DNA from: Anaeromyces robustus
Taxonomy: Eukaryota > Neocallimastigomycota > Neocallimastigomycetes > Neocallimastigales > Neocallimastigaceae
Assembly (NCBI GenBank): GCA_002104895.1
Contig: MCFG01000002.1
Location: 91,001-155,000, forward strand
DNA length: 64,000 nucleotides
Reading direction: 5' to 3'
The notes beneath the pieces are model-generated. The model saw nothing but the letters and a program-made list of their open reading frames with translations. It had not been told where the DNA came from and did no database searches. Positions 24,101 through 36,373 of this stretch are shown here, piece after piece. How positions within the stretch are numbered: position 1 is the stretch's first letter; each line of letters starts with the position of its first letter. Made by a program: the position numbers and the translations under genes.

Positions 24101-26600
24101 TTCTTTATTTTTATTTCTTTTAAATAATTCCTGAACAAAAAATAAAAAAAAAAAAATAAAAAATTATATATTAAAAAATATTTTTTAATTAGATAAATCA
24201 TTTAATAAAAGAAATAATAATTATATTAATTTATACCTTTCCTTGAAGAAAAGCCACCTCATAATTATCATAAGATGATGCTTCAATTGCTAGTATACCT
24301 TTAAACTCATTTCTTGGAATACATAATATTTCAGAAAAGCGATATAAATTAGAATGATTATCATTGAAAATATCACTAATCTCCAAAGAATTATTTCTTT
24401 TACGACTATTAATCAATACAAATTGATTTTCTTTATCTACAATGACAATAAATATATAAATATTAAAAATAGAATTTTTATATGTATAAAAAATAAAATA
24501 AAATAAAATAAAAAATTTACCATGAATAGATTTATTATTTAAAGTATTTGAATTTTCAATATCGGATACTTTGGTTATTGTATTTTTATTATTTGATGCA
24601 CAATTATTTTTTATTAGAGAAAGATCATTTTTTTTATTTATTTGTGAATTCTCATCATTACAATAGTTATCAATTTTAATTGTATTATCACTATTATTGT
24701 CATTATTAGTTCTCTCGTCCTCACTCTTATTATTGTAATAATTATTATTATTATTAGTAGTAGTAGTAGATGTAGTTGTAGTAGTAGTATCATAATTTGA
24801 TTCATCTAATGAAAGATTTAACCTAGTGAATTTAATTAAAAGTTCTTTCCTAAAATCTTTACTTTTATACGATTTATATGAAACTAATACACCAAATTCA
24901 TTAAATAAAATATTTATATTTTCAAAATATTGTTTAATTGTTTTCATTTTTAATTTACTGTTTTCATTAAAAACATTTTGACTACTATATGGCATATTAA
25001 TACGAGATAAACGATTATCATGATATTGAAATTCAGATTTATTTTCATTTTCCTCTTCTAATTCATTAATTAAATTAACAATAGCTAATATTGATTTAAT
25101 AACCCATTTATATTTTAATATAACTTCATTTAATATTTCTTCATTTATTAATGATTGAGAATTAGAATCAATTAATTGATTTTCTTTATTGATAATAATA
25201 TAACCTTGATTTGTTACTGAAATAAGTATTTCTTCCATGGTTTCAATTAACCAATAAATAACATTTTTACCTATAGTAATACTATCTTCTAATGTATATT
25301 GATCTTCATCTCCATAATAAATTTCATATATAACATTTTCTAATTCTTTAACTTTTTCTGGATTTTGACTTAAACAATTATCAATATAATGTTGTATATT
25401 GAACTTCGTATAATTTTTATTATTTTTATTTCTTCTACTTTCCTCATTTTCTCTACCATATCTAATTAAATAAAGAACTTCATTTAATTTCCCTGATTTA
25501 CATAAATTAATATTTCTTATTATATATGCATCATATGAACTTAAATGATGATAAGTATTGATAATCTATTTATTAATTGTATATAAAAAATATTATTATA
25601 CATAATAAAAAGAAATATTAAAATATTTTTTAAAATTTTAATATAATTCATATAAATTAAAAATAATATTATAGCATATAAAAATATCAAATTTAATATA
25701 CTTGTAAAGCATCATCTATAGCATTTTCTCTTGAAGTAAAAGATAAAATATATTTAATTAAACCTTTTGCTAAAGACATTTTTGATATATTATATGATTT
25801 TATTTCGTAATCTAATAACATTAATTTAAACTGCATCAATCGATATTGTCCTTTTAATTCATTAATTCGTTTATTTGGTGTAATTAACATCTTAAAAATT
25901 ATAAAAAAAATTAAGATATAACAAATATAGCAGTAATAATTTTAAAGATTATTAATACCTCAAGTATAATATTATTGCAATAATAAAAAAAAGTTATAAT
26001 TATAGCAGTAATAATTTTTAAAATTATTAATACCTCAAGTATAATATTATTAACTTCATTACTCCATGGAATAGAAATACGACGCATGAATTCCAATAAA
26101 GAATCTACTTTAAATTCATTATCAGTAATATTTTTTAATACTGTCAAAATTCTCTCTTCCATTGAAACTAATATATATAAAAATATTTGAAAAAAAAAAA
26201 AAAAAAAAAAAAAACATTATTATCATTATTAATTTAATAATATACATTATATATGTTTAATAACAATTTTATATCTTACTATCAAATGTTGTAGCTTAAA
26301 ATATTAATAATAATTGTTAAAAAATGAATATATTATAATATATATTAGTTTTTATTTATTACTAAATATATAAATTTATATAAAAAAAATAAAAATATTA
26401 ATATGTTTTTTATTTTTTTTTTACCTATTGTTTGATCCATTAATTCAAAGCAATAATCTGACAATAATTTATCCACATTCATATTATTTTTATTAACATA
26501 GGGTATAAAATGTTCTTTAATAGTTTTATCTAATAATTCTGATGGAACAACTTTATCTAACATATCAAATGCTATATATATAATATAAAATAAGTATACA

Positions 26601-26633
<33 letters not shown>

Positions 26634-29600
26634 ATAATTAATATGAATATTAATTATTATATTATTATATTAATAAAATATGTATTTACCAATTCCTTCT
26701 GGTTCAGATTGATCATACTTTTCTAATGATATTTTATAATTATGAACATCCCACAAATAAACTAAATCTTGTAATTGATGTTTTAATTTATTTTCTTCTA
26801 TGGATTCGATAGTACTTTTATTTTGAAAAATACTATAACTACTAGTATGTGCTAATAAAATAATATTATCGACATGATGCATTGGAGTAGGTGCAATAAA
26901 TGTTTTATATTTTGAAGAAAATATTGTTTCAAAAGAATTATAAATTGTTTTATTATTATCAATTAATTTCATTAATTTTAAAGCATTATGTGGACTTTTT
27001 TCATAATTTTCAACTAATCTTGCTCTTTGTTCTATCCATATATAAATATAACTCCTAAAATTGATTAAATATTTATAAAAAATTACTATATTAGGAATAT
27101 CTATTCTTTTTTTCTATTATTTTCTTTTTTTTTTATTTTATTTTTTTTTATGTTATCTTTTTTTTATCTATACCTTTCATCAGGATTAAGAATAGTTAAC
27201 ACCTCATATTTTAACCACTTTATATAATCTTCAACTGGGACTTCAATAGGTATATTATCTAATATATCACATATATTATAAATCAAATCTTTCTTTGAAT
27301 CTTTTAAAAAATAAATATTAATATTAATTGACGTTAATTAAAAAAAAATTATTTGTTTTAATTGTGCTTCATTATATTTATTATTAATTAAAATATTATT
27401 GAAATATTAATGTATTTTTTAACATACCCATCAAATGTCTTCTCCAAATGACAATACCCAATGAAATTTTTCCGTAATAAAAGCATTTCTTAATATCCTC
27501 AATTATATCTGAATTTTTAAAAGATTCCCATTCCTTAGAATCAAATGATATATCATTTGTTATTCGACGACCCTTTTTTAATATAATAAAAGTTCCTAAT
27601 CTTTTTATAGATTGTTGAACTTTTATAATCAATTCATTATTCTTATGATCAATATTAGTAGTTTGAATTAATTGATTAGCATAATTTAATAATGCTAAAA
27701 TATCTTCATAATTTTTTAATTTAAGATCCAAACAAAAAGTTAAAACAAAATCAAAATCTTCTATTTGACTTAAATCTTTTATAATTTGCTTTATATCATA
27801 ATAATAATCATTATTTGAATTGACATTTTCCACAATATCAGATAGTTTAGCTTTTAATACTAATTGTTTATTTAAATTATTTTCTTCAGCAAAATCTAAC
27901 GCTTTGTCAAAAATTTTTTTATTAATCATATATTGAAATTGATTTGTTGGTATAATTTCAGACAATAAACGAATATTTAGTGTACTTTTTTTTTATATTT
28001 TAAAGAGTTATAATCAAAATAATTATTTTTTAATGATTTAATTATTTTATATTACAAAAATAAAAATTTTTAATAAATATTGAATGAATATATTAATAAT
28101 AAATAATATATTAAAATATTAAAAATATATTTGAGGAAAAAAAAATAATATACAATACTTTTCATTATCCGAATTTGCTTCAATAAAATACAAACCATTT
28201 AAATTAAATTCTTTATTAGATGATTGATCTTCTTCATTATTATCATTTTTATTTTTATTATTTTTCCATTGATTTTCATTTTTAATTAACCAAGATTTAC
28301 GATTGATTTCAATTTTATGAAGAACTTGATAACTTGGAATTTGAATGATTTCTAAATATCTTTTGAATTTTTGAGATTTTTCTTCTACTAATACGATTAT
28401 ATTTCTATCTTCATTTGATGAATGACTAGGTAAAATACAAAAATCAATAATGTCTGTATTTAAAAATTCATATAACAGTATCATCCTTAATTATTGTTAT
28501 TATTGTAGTTTATATTGTTTAAATAAATATAAAAATTAAAATTAAATTAATATATCATTAAAATATAACAAATATTAATAATAAATAATTAAAGCATATT
28601 ATAAAAAGAAAATATAAGCAAAATATATATATATACCATTCTAAACTAAATATTAATAATCTTTTATATTCGTCTAATACAAATAAATATTTTCCTTCAT
28701 CATCAACTTTAATCTTTAAAATTTCTGAATTATTTAAAATATCACTTATTCCCTCAATCATAATTGTTTTTTTATTTATTGTTGAATATGCCCATATTGA
28801 TAATGAATATTTCCCTTTTAAAAAAAAAGAATAATATTATAATTATTTAATATAAAATTGAATTATTTAAATATATATTATATATTTAAATAATAAATGT
28901 ATATTTGAATATATACCAGAACCAGCAATAATGATATTTTCTTGATCTTTTGATTTATATATACAAATATCATTGATTGATTGATGGTGTGGTGAATCTA
29001 TAGTTTGGCCTATATCAATTGTTTCAATAATTATATTTTTCTTAATCTTTTATGAAATAATTAATATGAATATAAAAATTTGTTAAAAAAATTAATAATA
29101 ATAATAATAAGCATTTAATGTATATAATAAAAACTATTTTAACTTTATAAAAATGTATATAAATATGTATATATTCACTTCAGACGCCAAAGATAAATCA
29201 TTTTTATTTATTGAATTTTCCAATTTTGTTAAATCAATATTAGAAAACTTTAACATTCTATAATCTTTAAGTATTATAAATAGTTCTTCAATATTTCCTT
29301 CTCTTTTATAAAATATAATTATTTTAATATATTAAATATGAATTAATATACTAATAAATTTATTAAAAAAATTTTTCTTTTTTTTTTATTAATTTTTTCA
29401 AATAATATTAAAAATATTAAAAAAAAAAACTAATAATAATATATTTATTACTTTTTTGTATTAAAACTTAGAGCCAAAAAACATGGTGTATTAGAAGTGC
29501 AATTTGGTTGAATTATTCGTTGAGAAAATATTATATTCTTAGTTCCAAGGTGAAAAAAAAGAATTCTACCCAAATTATCAGCAATTATAATAAAATTTTC

Positions 29601-30335
29601 ATTTTTTGAAAAGCAAACATGTTCTGGTGAACATTCTAATAATAATAATTTAAAAATAGAAATTAATATATTATATATAAATATATTAATTATAAAATTA
29701 AATTTTAATAATTATTTTTTTTCTTTTTTTCTTTTTTTCTTTTTCTCTTTTTCAATTATTAAATATTTAATAACATTTAAAATAATATTTTTATTTTATG
29801 AAGCATTGAAGTTAATACCTAATGTTACAGTTATTAAATGTTCTGTATAATTTTCATTATATAAATGAATTTGGTTTCCAGTTGCTATACATAATGCTTT
29901 AGAACTTGCAACGGAATCAATAATATTTCCACCATCATAGGTTAAATTACATATACTCTTTATATATAAAATATATAAGAAAATCATTTATTACATAAAA
30001 TAATGAAATTAAAAAAAAGAAAGAAAGAAAGAAAGAAAATGTTTTCAATTTATATAGTTCCAAAAAAATAATTTAATAAAAATAACATATATAATAAAGA
30101 TATAAAATAAATGACATTTATTATTTTAGAAAAAGAATTAAAATTTTTCAAATAAATTTTATTTCTTATTATATAACATAATTATGAAAATTGAAAATAT
30201 TATATAAAATGAATTTCAAAGTGTAATATATATATATATTTAACTTACATTATCGTTAAGCTCATATTCAATATTATCATTATTATTATTATTTCTTATA
30301 TATTGATCATAATCTTGAATGTTATCACTATTCAT
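18133..30335 (-). CDS. KNTC1: Kinetochore-associated protein ROD/KNTC1 homologue (RZZ complex)
   Basis: ROD with ZW10 and Zwilch forms the RZZ complex, which expands the outer kinetochore and recruits Mad1-Mad2 and dynein for the spindle checkpoint. Thirty-six exons with consistent phases total 7,566 nt (2,521 residues; the human protein is about 2,200). The first exon is 30335-30249, the longest 25565-24521, the last 18216-18133. Exons 1-7 give a beta-propeller-like N-terminus. The helical/Sec39-like body follows, with stretches I match to ROD: KALDFAEENNLNKQLVLKAK, DILALLNYA, FDMLDKVVPSELL, RISIPWSNEV, GQYRLMQFKLMLLDYEIKSY, DEHLLLGYLLCLP, SPWKILSPELMDE, LYLADFEDLNI and LIHGCPFILELDIENYIKQF. 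An Asn/Thr-rich low-complexity insert lies within 24,540-24,800. Exon 12 is 15 nt. Assignment is by pattern over the whole length. Confidence 0.88.
25929..26051 (-). repeat. Tandem duplication of an exon-end/5' splice site in the KNTC1-like gene
   Basis: A segment of about 47 bp containing NNIILE-coding sequence, the GTATTAAT donor and the start of the intron occurs twice, about 75 bp apart. The distal copy lies in the intron and keeps an intact donor. Use of the proximal donor (exon ends 26034) keeps the frame into the next exon at 25890. Confidence 0.75.
26280..26294 (-). other. 15-nt microexon of the KNTC1-like gene
   Basis: Bounded by AG (26296-26295) and GT (26279-26278). It adds A-T-T-F-D between TI[G/A] and I-S-M-E-E and is phase 1 on both sides, so skipping it would also keep the frame. 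Alternative inclusion cannot be excluded. Confidence 0.7.
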
Positions 30336-31340
30336 TTTCAATTTTAAAATATTATCTTTATTTGCTTATATATTTATTCTCATTCAATATTAATGTTGAT
30401 ATATATTATATATTAATTCTAATGTCAAATTATCTACCAATAATAAAAATAACAATATACATTATCAATATAATATGAATTTTTATAAATTAAATATTTA
30501 ATTAGTGGAAACTATATTTTACCACAAAAAATATATAAAATTTAATATATAATTTTATATAATTACTATTGAAATGAAATTATTTAAAAAGGTAATAAGT
30601 GAATAGTATTAAATATAATCTATTAAAATTTTTATATTTTTTGTATTTAATAAATGTTTAATATTCATAATTAATTAAAAATCAAAAAAGGAATAAAAAT
30701 TAATTACTTTTAATTACAATAATGAATAATTTTAATAATAAAAAATAATAAATAAAAATTAATTATTAACAATATATATTATATATTTATAAAAATTAAA
30801 TTAATAAATATATAGAAAATATTTTATTTTTGGTTTTATTATTAATATGTTAATATTAATTAAAAAAAATATTTAATTAAAATTATTAATTATTTAAAAA
30901 ATTATCATGTAAAGGTTATTTATTAAAATTAAAGATTACTTATTATTTATCTTTAACGAAATCAATACCATTTATAAATATAATTACCAAAATAGAAATT
31001 ATTCAATTATTCATATAAATTTATATAGTTTAGAAAAAGTAAATAGTTATTTATCTTTTTCTTCTTTTATATATATATAAAAAAAAGAATTATTTCATTA
31101 ATTATTTATTTACACAGAAAATTCTAAACTTTAATTATATTAAAATTTTGTAATAAATAACTATAATTTTACATTTTAACAATTTATTACCAAATGAAAG
31201 AAATATAAAATTTGAATAAAAATTATTTGCAAATAAGTTGTATGAAAATTTAAAATATTAAGAAACTTTGTAGGAAAGACATCATTATTGAGAGCACTTG
31301 TCATATTATTTTGTACTGTATTATTGAGATTAACACACTT
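30336..31340. other. Intergenic region upstream of the KNTC1-like gene
   Basis: AT-rich sequence without ORFs; it holds the KNTC1-like promoter. The last 80 bp before the LINE (about 31260-31340) is of more mixed composition but has no recognised feature. Confidence 0.5.
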
Positions 31341-31353
31341 CCAATATTATAAA
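31341..31353. repeat. Target-site duplication of the LINE, left copy
   Basis: CCAATATTATAAA, repeated exactly at 35457-35469, directly abutting the poly-T (poly-A of the element) on this side. Confidence 0.9.
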
Positions 31354-31376
31354 TTTTTTTTTTTTTTTTTTTTTTT

Positions 31377-31565
31377 TTAATGGCACACAATTTGTACGTC
31401 AACTTTATTGAATTTAAATATTAAAATACATGAATCATAAAAAAAACACATAATGAAAAAAAATGATACTAAAAAAAATAAAAACCAGTAAAATATTATA
31501 GATAATAATAGATAATACTGGAGGAAAAAAAGAAGTATAATAATATTTAAAAACAATAAATCCAT
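31377..31565 (-). CDS. Small hydrophobic ORF in the LINE 3' region (62 codons), uncertain
   Basis: Begins MDLLFLNIIILLFFLQYY and is almost entirely hydrophobic, then ends with a Lys/Asp-containing tail. A related frame is open at the same place in the second LINE copy (45600-45830), with one 3-nt in-frame gap between them. T-rich DNA readily gives Phe/Leu-rich ORFs, so this may be chance. Confidence 0.3.
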   Translation of the reverse strand: MDLLFLNIIILLFFLQYYLLLSIIFYWFLFFLVSFFFIMCFFYDSCILIFKFNKVDVQIVCH

Positions 31566-31606
31566 ACAGCCCTTAATTCTAAATATAGAATTAAAGTAAA
31601 ATTGAT

Positions 31607-34600
31607 CTATCCTATTCCACTAGGGTCGGAAATAGGATCGGCATTTGCCCTACTAGGCTGTCCTACTGTGTTATCAGCATTGACGTTCCTGGAGAGGTTG
31701 GTTTTAAATTTATTGAATAATATATGTTGTCTTTTACAGACAACAGGCATGATATCATTCAATAGAGCCGCAGATCGCAACAAGAATGGGGATTTTGAAT
31801 AAGTACCAGATTCAGTCTGACACTTAAACAAACATTCCCATTCCTTTTTGTATGGACTATTGTTAATTCTATCACTAAAACCATAATCTCTACCACCAAT
31901 TAAAAAAATATATATTCTATACCTATTAACTATTTTTTTACTACCTAATATATCTATATTACTTATACTATTATTACTACTTTTATAACCCTTAACAATA
32001 TTATTTATTCTATTATCCACACTAGGGTTATTACTAGTCCTAACTAAACTATTAAAAAGACTATCTAAAAAATAAAAAAAATTTCTATCTAAATCAGAGA
32101 AGTGATCAATACGAAGATTTTTAAATAAGAAACAATTTATAAACCAATGATCAATTCTCTGATAACTGTCACAATGGAAACAACATGAACAACAATTAGG
32201 ACAAGAATTATTAATCATTTTAGCAGCTTTTGCAACTCTAGCATCGATTTTATATCCACATCTTGCCCTAAGTATCCACCGAAAACCTTTGCTATATTCA
32301 GGAAATTCTAGATTAAGCTTTAAGTAACTTCTTGATTCTTCAAAGTTGTACAATTTATAAGTTTTAGCTTTAATTGATTTATCACTGTTCATGTCTCTGT
32401 CCCAATAGAATTCCATAATTTCTTTAGTAGAGGATGAAATATTGTTTAATTTATCATTTAATATTTTACTTTCTTTGTCCCAAGTCCATTTTCTTGTTGT
32501 AGCAACATTATTAACTATCTTTGAGATAATGCAGTTGGAGTCCTTCCACTTATTAAAACATCTAACCTGAGCTAAAGCACATTTACCAGAAAGTGGAGGA
32601 ATATTGAGTTCTTTTGAGATGCAATAAATAGAAACAAAAGAATTAGGTTTCGAGTAGCCTAAAATCCAATAAAAACCTTTGTTAATTATTGTTTGTGTAG
32701 AACTAGTATTGTTTTTGTTAGAACCAAGCAAAGGCGCGTAATAGGAAACTTGTCCAATAACTTTTGCAGAGAATAAAGTTCTTTTAAGAGGAATAGGAAT
32801 CAGATCATTTTTTAAAAAACCCTGAATTGAAAACAAAGCCTTACTAACTTTATTTTTCATTTTACTAATAACGAATTTTAAATCTAGAGTTTTGTGAAAG
32901 GGAACACCAAGGTAAGTATAACAATCTGTTTTAGGGATTGCAATTCCTGTTAAATAAAAGGTAGGGTCCTCTCTAAGAATATATTCCGAATTTTCATGTC
33001 TAACAGCTAATGTGCCACATTTATTAATTCCAAAAGTCATCTCGTTGTCCTTAGCCCATTTACCAACTAAACGAAGAAGTTTGTTCATACGAGATCTACT
33101 AGGGGCACAAAGAACAATATCATCAGCAAATAATCCTCCACAACAATATTCAGTATCTATTTTCACACCATTATGCAGGCAATCGTTGAAGATGTCGTTG
33201 ATAAACAAATTAAAAAGTATAGGAGATAAGGGACATCCTTGTCGAACTCCTTTAAGTATTCTGAAAGAATCGGAAAATTGTCCATTAATTTTAACACAAG
33301 CTTTGGAAGACAGATATAGGTTCTCCAAAAATTGAAAGCATTTTCCTTGTATACCAAGAGTATAAATTTTCGACAAGATGTTATATATGGGCACAGAATC
33401 GTAAGCTTTTTTAAGGTCCAGAAAAGCTATATAAGTATCTTCCCCTTTGAATTTACGTCTTTGACAAATAGAAAGAATAGAGATATAAAGACTAATACAT
33501 TCTTCCTTATTCCGAAAGCCAAATTGTTCTGGTCTGATGAATCCATGACTTATACCATATTCAGAAATTCTAGAAGCAATAATTTTCGAAAGAATCTTAA
33601 TACCATTATTGATAAGTGAGATACCACGATAGTTATCACAATTAGAAAGATCGCCTTTTTTTGGAATAGAAACAATGGATGCATTATTCCAAAAAATAGG
33701 AAAATCACCATTCCAAATACGATTAATTAAGAAACAGAAACAACTAAGACCAGCCGGAACATAGGAATCATTATTTACAGAATCATTTGAAGAGGAATCA
33801 GGAATTAAAGCTTTATAAAATTCAATAGGGATACCATCGGGACCGAGGCTTTAAAGTTAGGGATAGAAAGGATGGCCTTTTTGATTTCTTCAATGCTGAT
33901 ATCTTGGTTAATATCCCATACTATGTTATTTCCACTCTTTATACGATTAATAGCGGGAGAATTCTTCCAGAATTTTTTATTCATGCTATGTCCAGTAGAG
34001 TCATAACTAAGTTTCTTATAATAATTGCACCAAACATCTAATTGATCTTTAGTACTATACACTAAGTTATCTTGGTGGTCTCTGATAGGATGAGGTATAA
34101 ATAACTCCTGATTGTTATTTTTAATATTCTTCTTAATCCATGACCATGATTTTCTGCTGTCATTTTTTAAGGTAGCCTCGCAGCCTACTTTAATCCAAAA
34201 TAAATAGTTTTGTCTTCTAAATTCATTACACTTTTTATGAATAGATTGGCATAATTTATTATAAGATGCAACAAGGATAATAAATTGATTAGGTTCATAA
34301 TCCAAATGGCTCTTTTTAATTTGTCGATACTTCAAGCTTTTGATTCTTTGAAGACAGTAAATATTACGTGACATATGGAACATTGATTTCCTAATTTCAG
34401 TAGAAGATGTAATTTCAAGGTCCTCTGCAATTGAATTAGAAGTATTAATAAACTTATCAACTAGATCATCAATAGAAAGAGAAGGATTATTAAAGATCTC
34501 ATTATTTAAAATAGCAAACTTGTTATTGTCAACAATATCGTTTTTCATTTCCTTACAGCGAATTCTATTCCATTGAACAACCTTTTTTGGGTGAGTAAAG

Positions 34601-35456
34601 GAGAGATCAACAAAATTTTTCTTACAATATACTAACATTGGTTTATGATCAGAGACTGGGTGATAATCAATAAAGGAAGCATAAGATATAAGGTTCAACA
34701 TTTTATAATTAACCAAAGCATGATCAATATCTGAAGATAAATTACCTTGAACCCAAGAGATTCTTGAACTATTGAGAGGTAAAATTATCCAACCATTAAT
34801 CGGTGATATTTTTTCTTCAAGGTCCACTGTTTTCATGTTAAAATCCCCAACAAGAATAGAAGCATGATCACGATGAATATTAAGCCATTCAATAACTTCT
34901 GCTAAAGCACACTTCACTTGTGTAGAATGAGAGCTGACAGGGATATATACATTTCCAACAGAGCATTTAGAGTCGTATATATTATAATTAGTTAAGGAAA
35001 TAATGTAATTAAATGAATTCTCTTCAAGTATTGCTTGACAAGATTTATGATAACCTAAAAATAAGCCTCTCATGCCTGGAATACTATCAACGGCTCTTCT
35101 AACAAAATATCGGTAATTGGGAATAGTGACTTTACATGGTTGACTACTATTGGCACCAGAACCGTTCTTTGTTTCTTGAAAACAGAGAAAAAGAGGTTTG
35201 AATAATGTGATAAAGTATTCGATACTATCTTTCTTTTCGTGGTTCCATCCATTGGTATTCCAACTGAGACAAAAAGTAAACTTATCTTTGATAGAATTAA
35301 GAGTGTTGAGATTAGAGTGTATACTAACTAATGAGTTGCGTTGGAAAGAATCTGAAGTATTAGATTGTGAGGATGTTGTAGTAGAATTACTTTGGTTATT
35401 AATTGAATCATTTAAGTTTGTTGTAGAATTTCTTTGGTTATTGATTGAATCATTTA
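31607..35456 (-). pseudogene. LINE ORF: AP endonuclease + reverse transcriptase, one frameshift
   Basis: The N-terminal part is rich in Ser/Thr/Asn with an NDSINNQ repeat. The AP endonuclease follows, with LSWNTNGW, FLCFQETKNG, ILVGDFNM and VSDHKPML motifs. One frame runs to a break at about 33840-33847, just before the RT domain. The next frame carries the RT, with GVRQGCPLSPILFNLFIND and the catalytic FADD in GGLFADDIVLC. A Cys/His-rich domain comes last (CPNCCSCCFHC...H...C), then the stop at 31607. Apart from this single-base frame change the region is open from the element's 5' edge to the stop. The break could be a disabling mutation or a sequencing error in this copy. Confidence 0.9.
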
Positions 35457-35469
35457 CCAATATTATAAA
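35457..35469. repeat. Target-site duplication of the LINE, right copy
   Basis: CCAATATTATAAA, identical to 31341-31353, marking the 5' end of the element. Confidence 0.9.
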
Positions 35470-35700
35470 GATAATAATAAAATACTTTTTTATTTAATAT
35501 AAGTAATGTTATAGTTCTTTTTAGAAATTTTCATTGATAACACCAAATATTCTAAATGCATTAAATATTAACGATTTTAACCAAAATTTGTTATTAAAAC
35601 ATTAACAATTTAACCAAAAATTAATTGTTATTAACCAAAAAGTGTTATTATACTTAGTCCAGTAATTAATATTTAAAATATATAAATATATAAAACTTTT

Positions 35701-36050
35701 ATTTTAAATAATAAAAAAATACAAAGTAATTATATTTTTGTATTATTTGATGTGTTTTTATTTTTTTTTTTTTTTTTTTAATTAAAATAATTATAAAATA
35801 AATTCTTTTATAATATATCTTAATAATGATTCATTAAAAAAAAAGATAAAACTTTCAACAATATCAATTTTAAATTTATTTTAAATAATAAAAAAAATAC
35901 AAAGTAATTATATTTTTGTATTATTTGATGTGTTTTTATTTTTTTTTTTTTAATTAAAATAATTATAAAATAAATTCTTTTATAATATATCTTAATAATG
36001 ATTCATTAAAAAAAAAAAAAGATAAAACTTTCAACAATATCAATTTTAAA
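35701..36050. repeat. Tandem duplication, two copies of about 177 bp
   Basis: Copy 1 (35701-35877) and copy 2 (35878-36050) are the same apart from homopolymer lengths (a T run of about 20 versus 13, an A run of 9 versus 13). Each runs from ATTTTAAATAATAAAA to CAATTTTAAAT. No coding potential. Copy 2 abuts the MITE. Confidence 0.9.
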
Positions 36051-36373
36051 TTAAGCATAGAAAATATTAACAATTAATCAATTATATTTAAAAAAAATAT
36101 AAATATATATATATAATAATAAATATAAATAATATGTAATATACATATTAGATTGTTATTTACTATACATATTGATATATTGGTTTTTATGATATGAATA
36201 AATATATCAATATGTAAATATTTTTTTAATGATATTACACATATAATATACATGTGTTTTGAAATTTGTTTGATATATATGTTTATATAATTTTTTAAAA
36301 AAAAAAATATTTATATTACATAATTATTTTATTAAAATATAATTGATTAATTGTTAATATTTTCTATGCTTAA
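36051..36373. mobile_element. MITE-like element with 39-bp perfect terminal inverted repeats
   Basis: The left arm 36051-36089 and right arm 36335-36373 are exact inverted copies starting TTAAGCATAGAAAATATT. The 323-bp element has no coding capacity. Its interior has a further hairpin around CATATTGATATATT and its complement (about 36168-36216). The outer four bases are TTAA at both ends, as for piggyBac-type insertion at TTAA; a TA target (Tc1/mariner type) is the alternative. Confidence 0.85.

Larger units (their letters stand above)
31354..35456 (-). mobile_element. LINE (non-LTR retrotransposon), minus strand, with TSD and poly-A tail
   Basis: The element reads right to left. An AP-endonuclease/reverse-transcriptase coding region is followed by a 3' region of about 250 bp and a 25-nt poly-A tail (poly-T at 31354-31378). 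A perfect 13-bp target-site duplication flanks it, which defines target-primed insertion and the 4.1-kb length. The reading frame is open right to the 5' boundary with no in-frame ATG near the start, so the copy is probably 5' truncated. Its base composition is much less AT-biased than the host DNA. A diverged 3' fragment of a related element lies at 44.9-45.8 kb on the other strand. Confidence 0.93.

Noticed and set aside
31602-31802. Plus-strand 66-codon ORF with fairly normal codons
   Set aside because: Antisense of the LINE C-terminal coding region.
31341-35469. LTR retrotransposon
   Set aside because: No long terminal repeats, integrase or protease. AP endonuclease, poly-A tail and a 13-bp TSD define a LINE.
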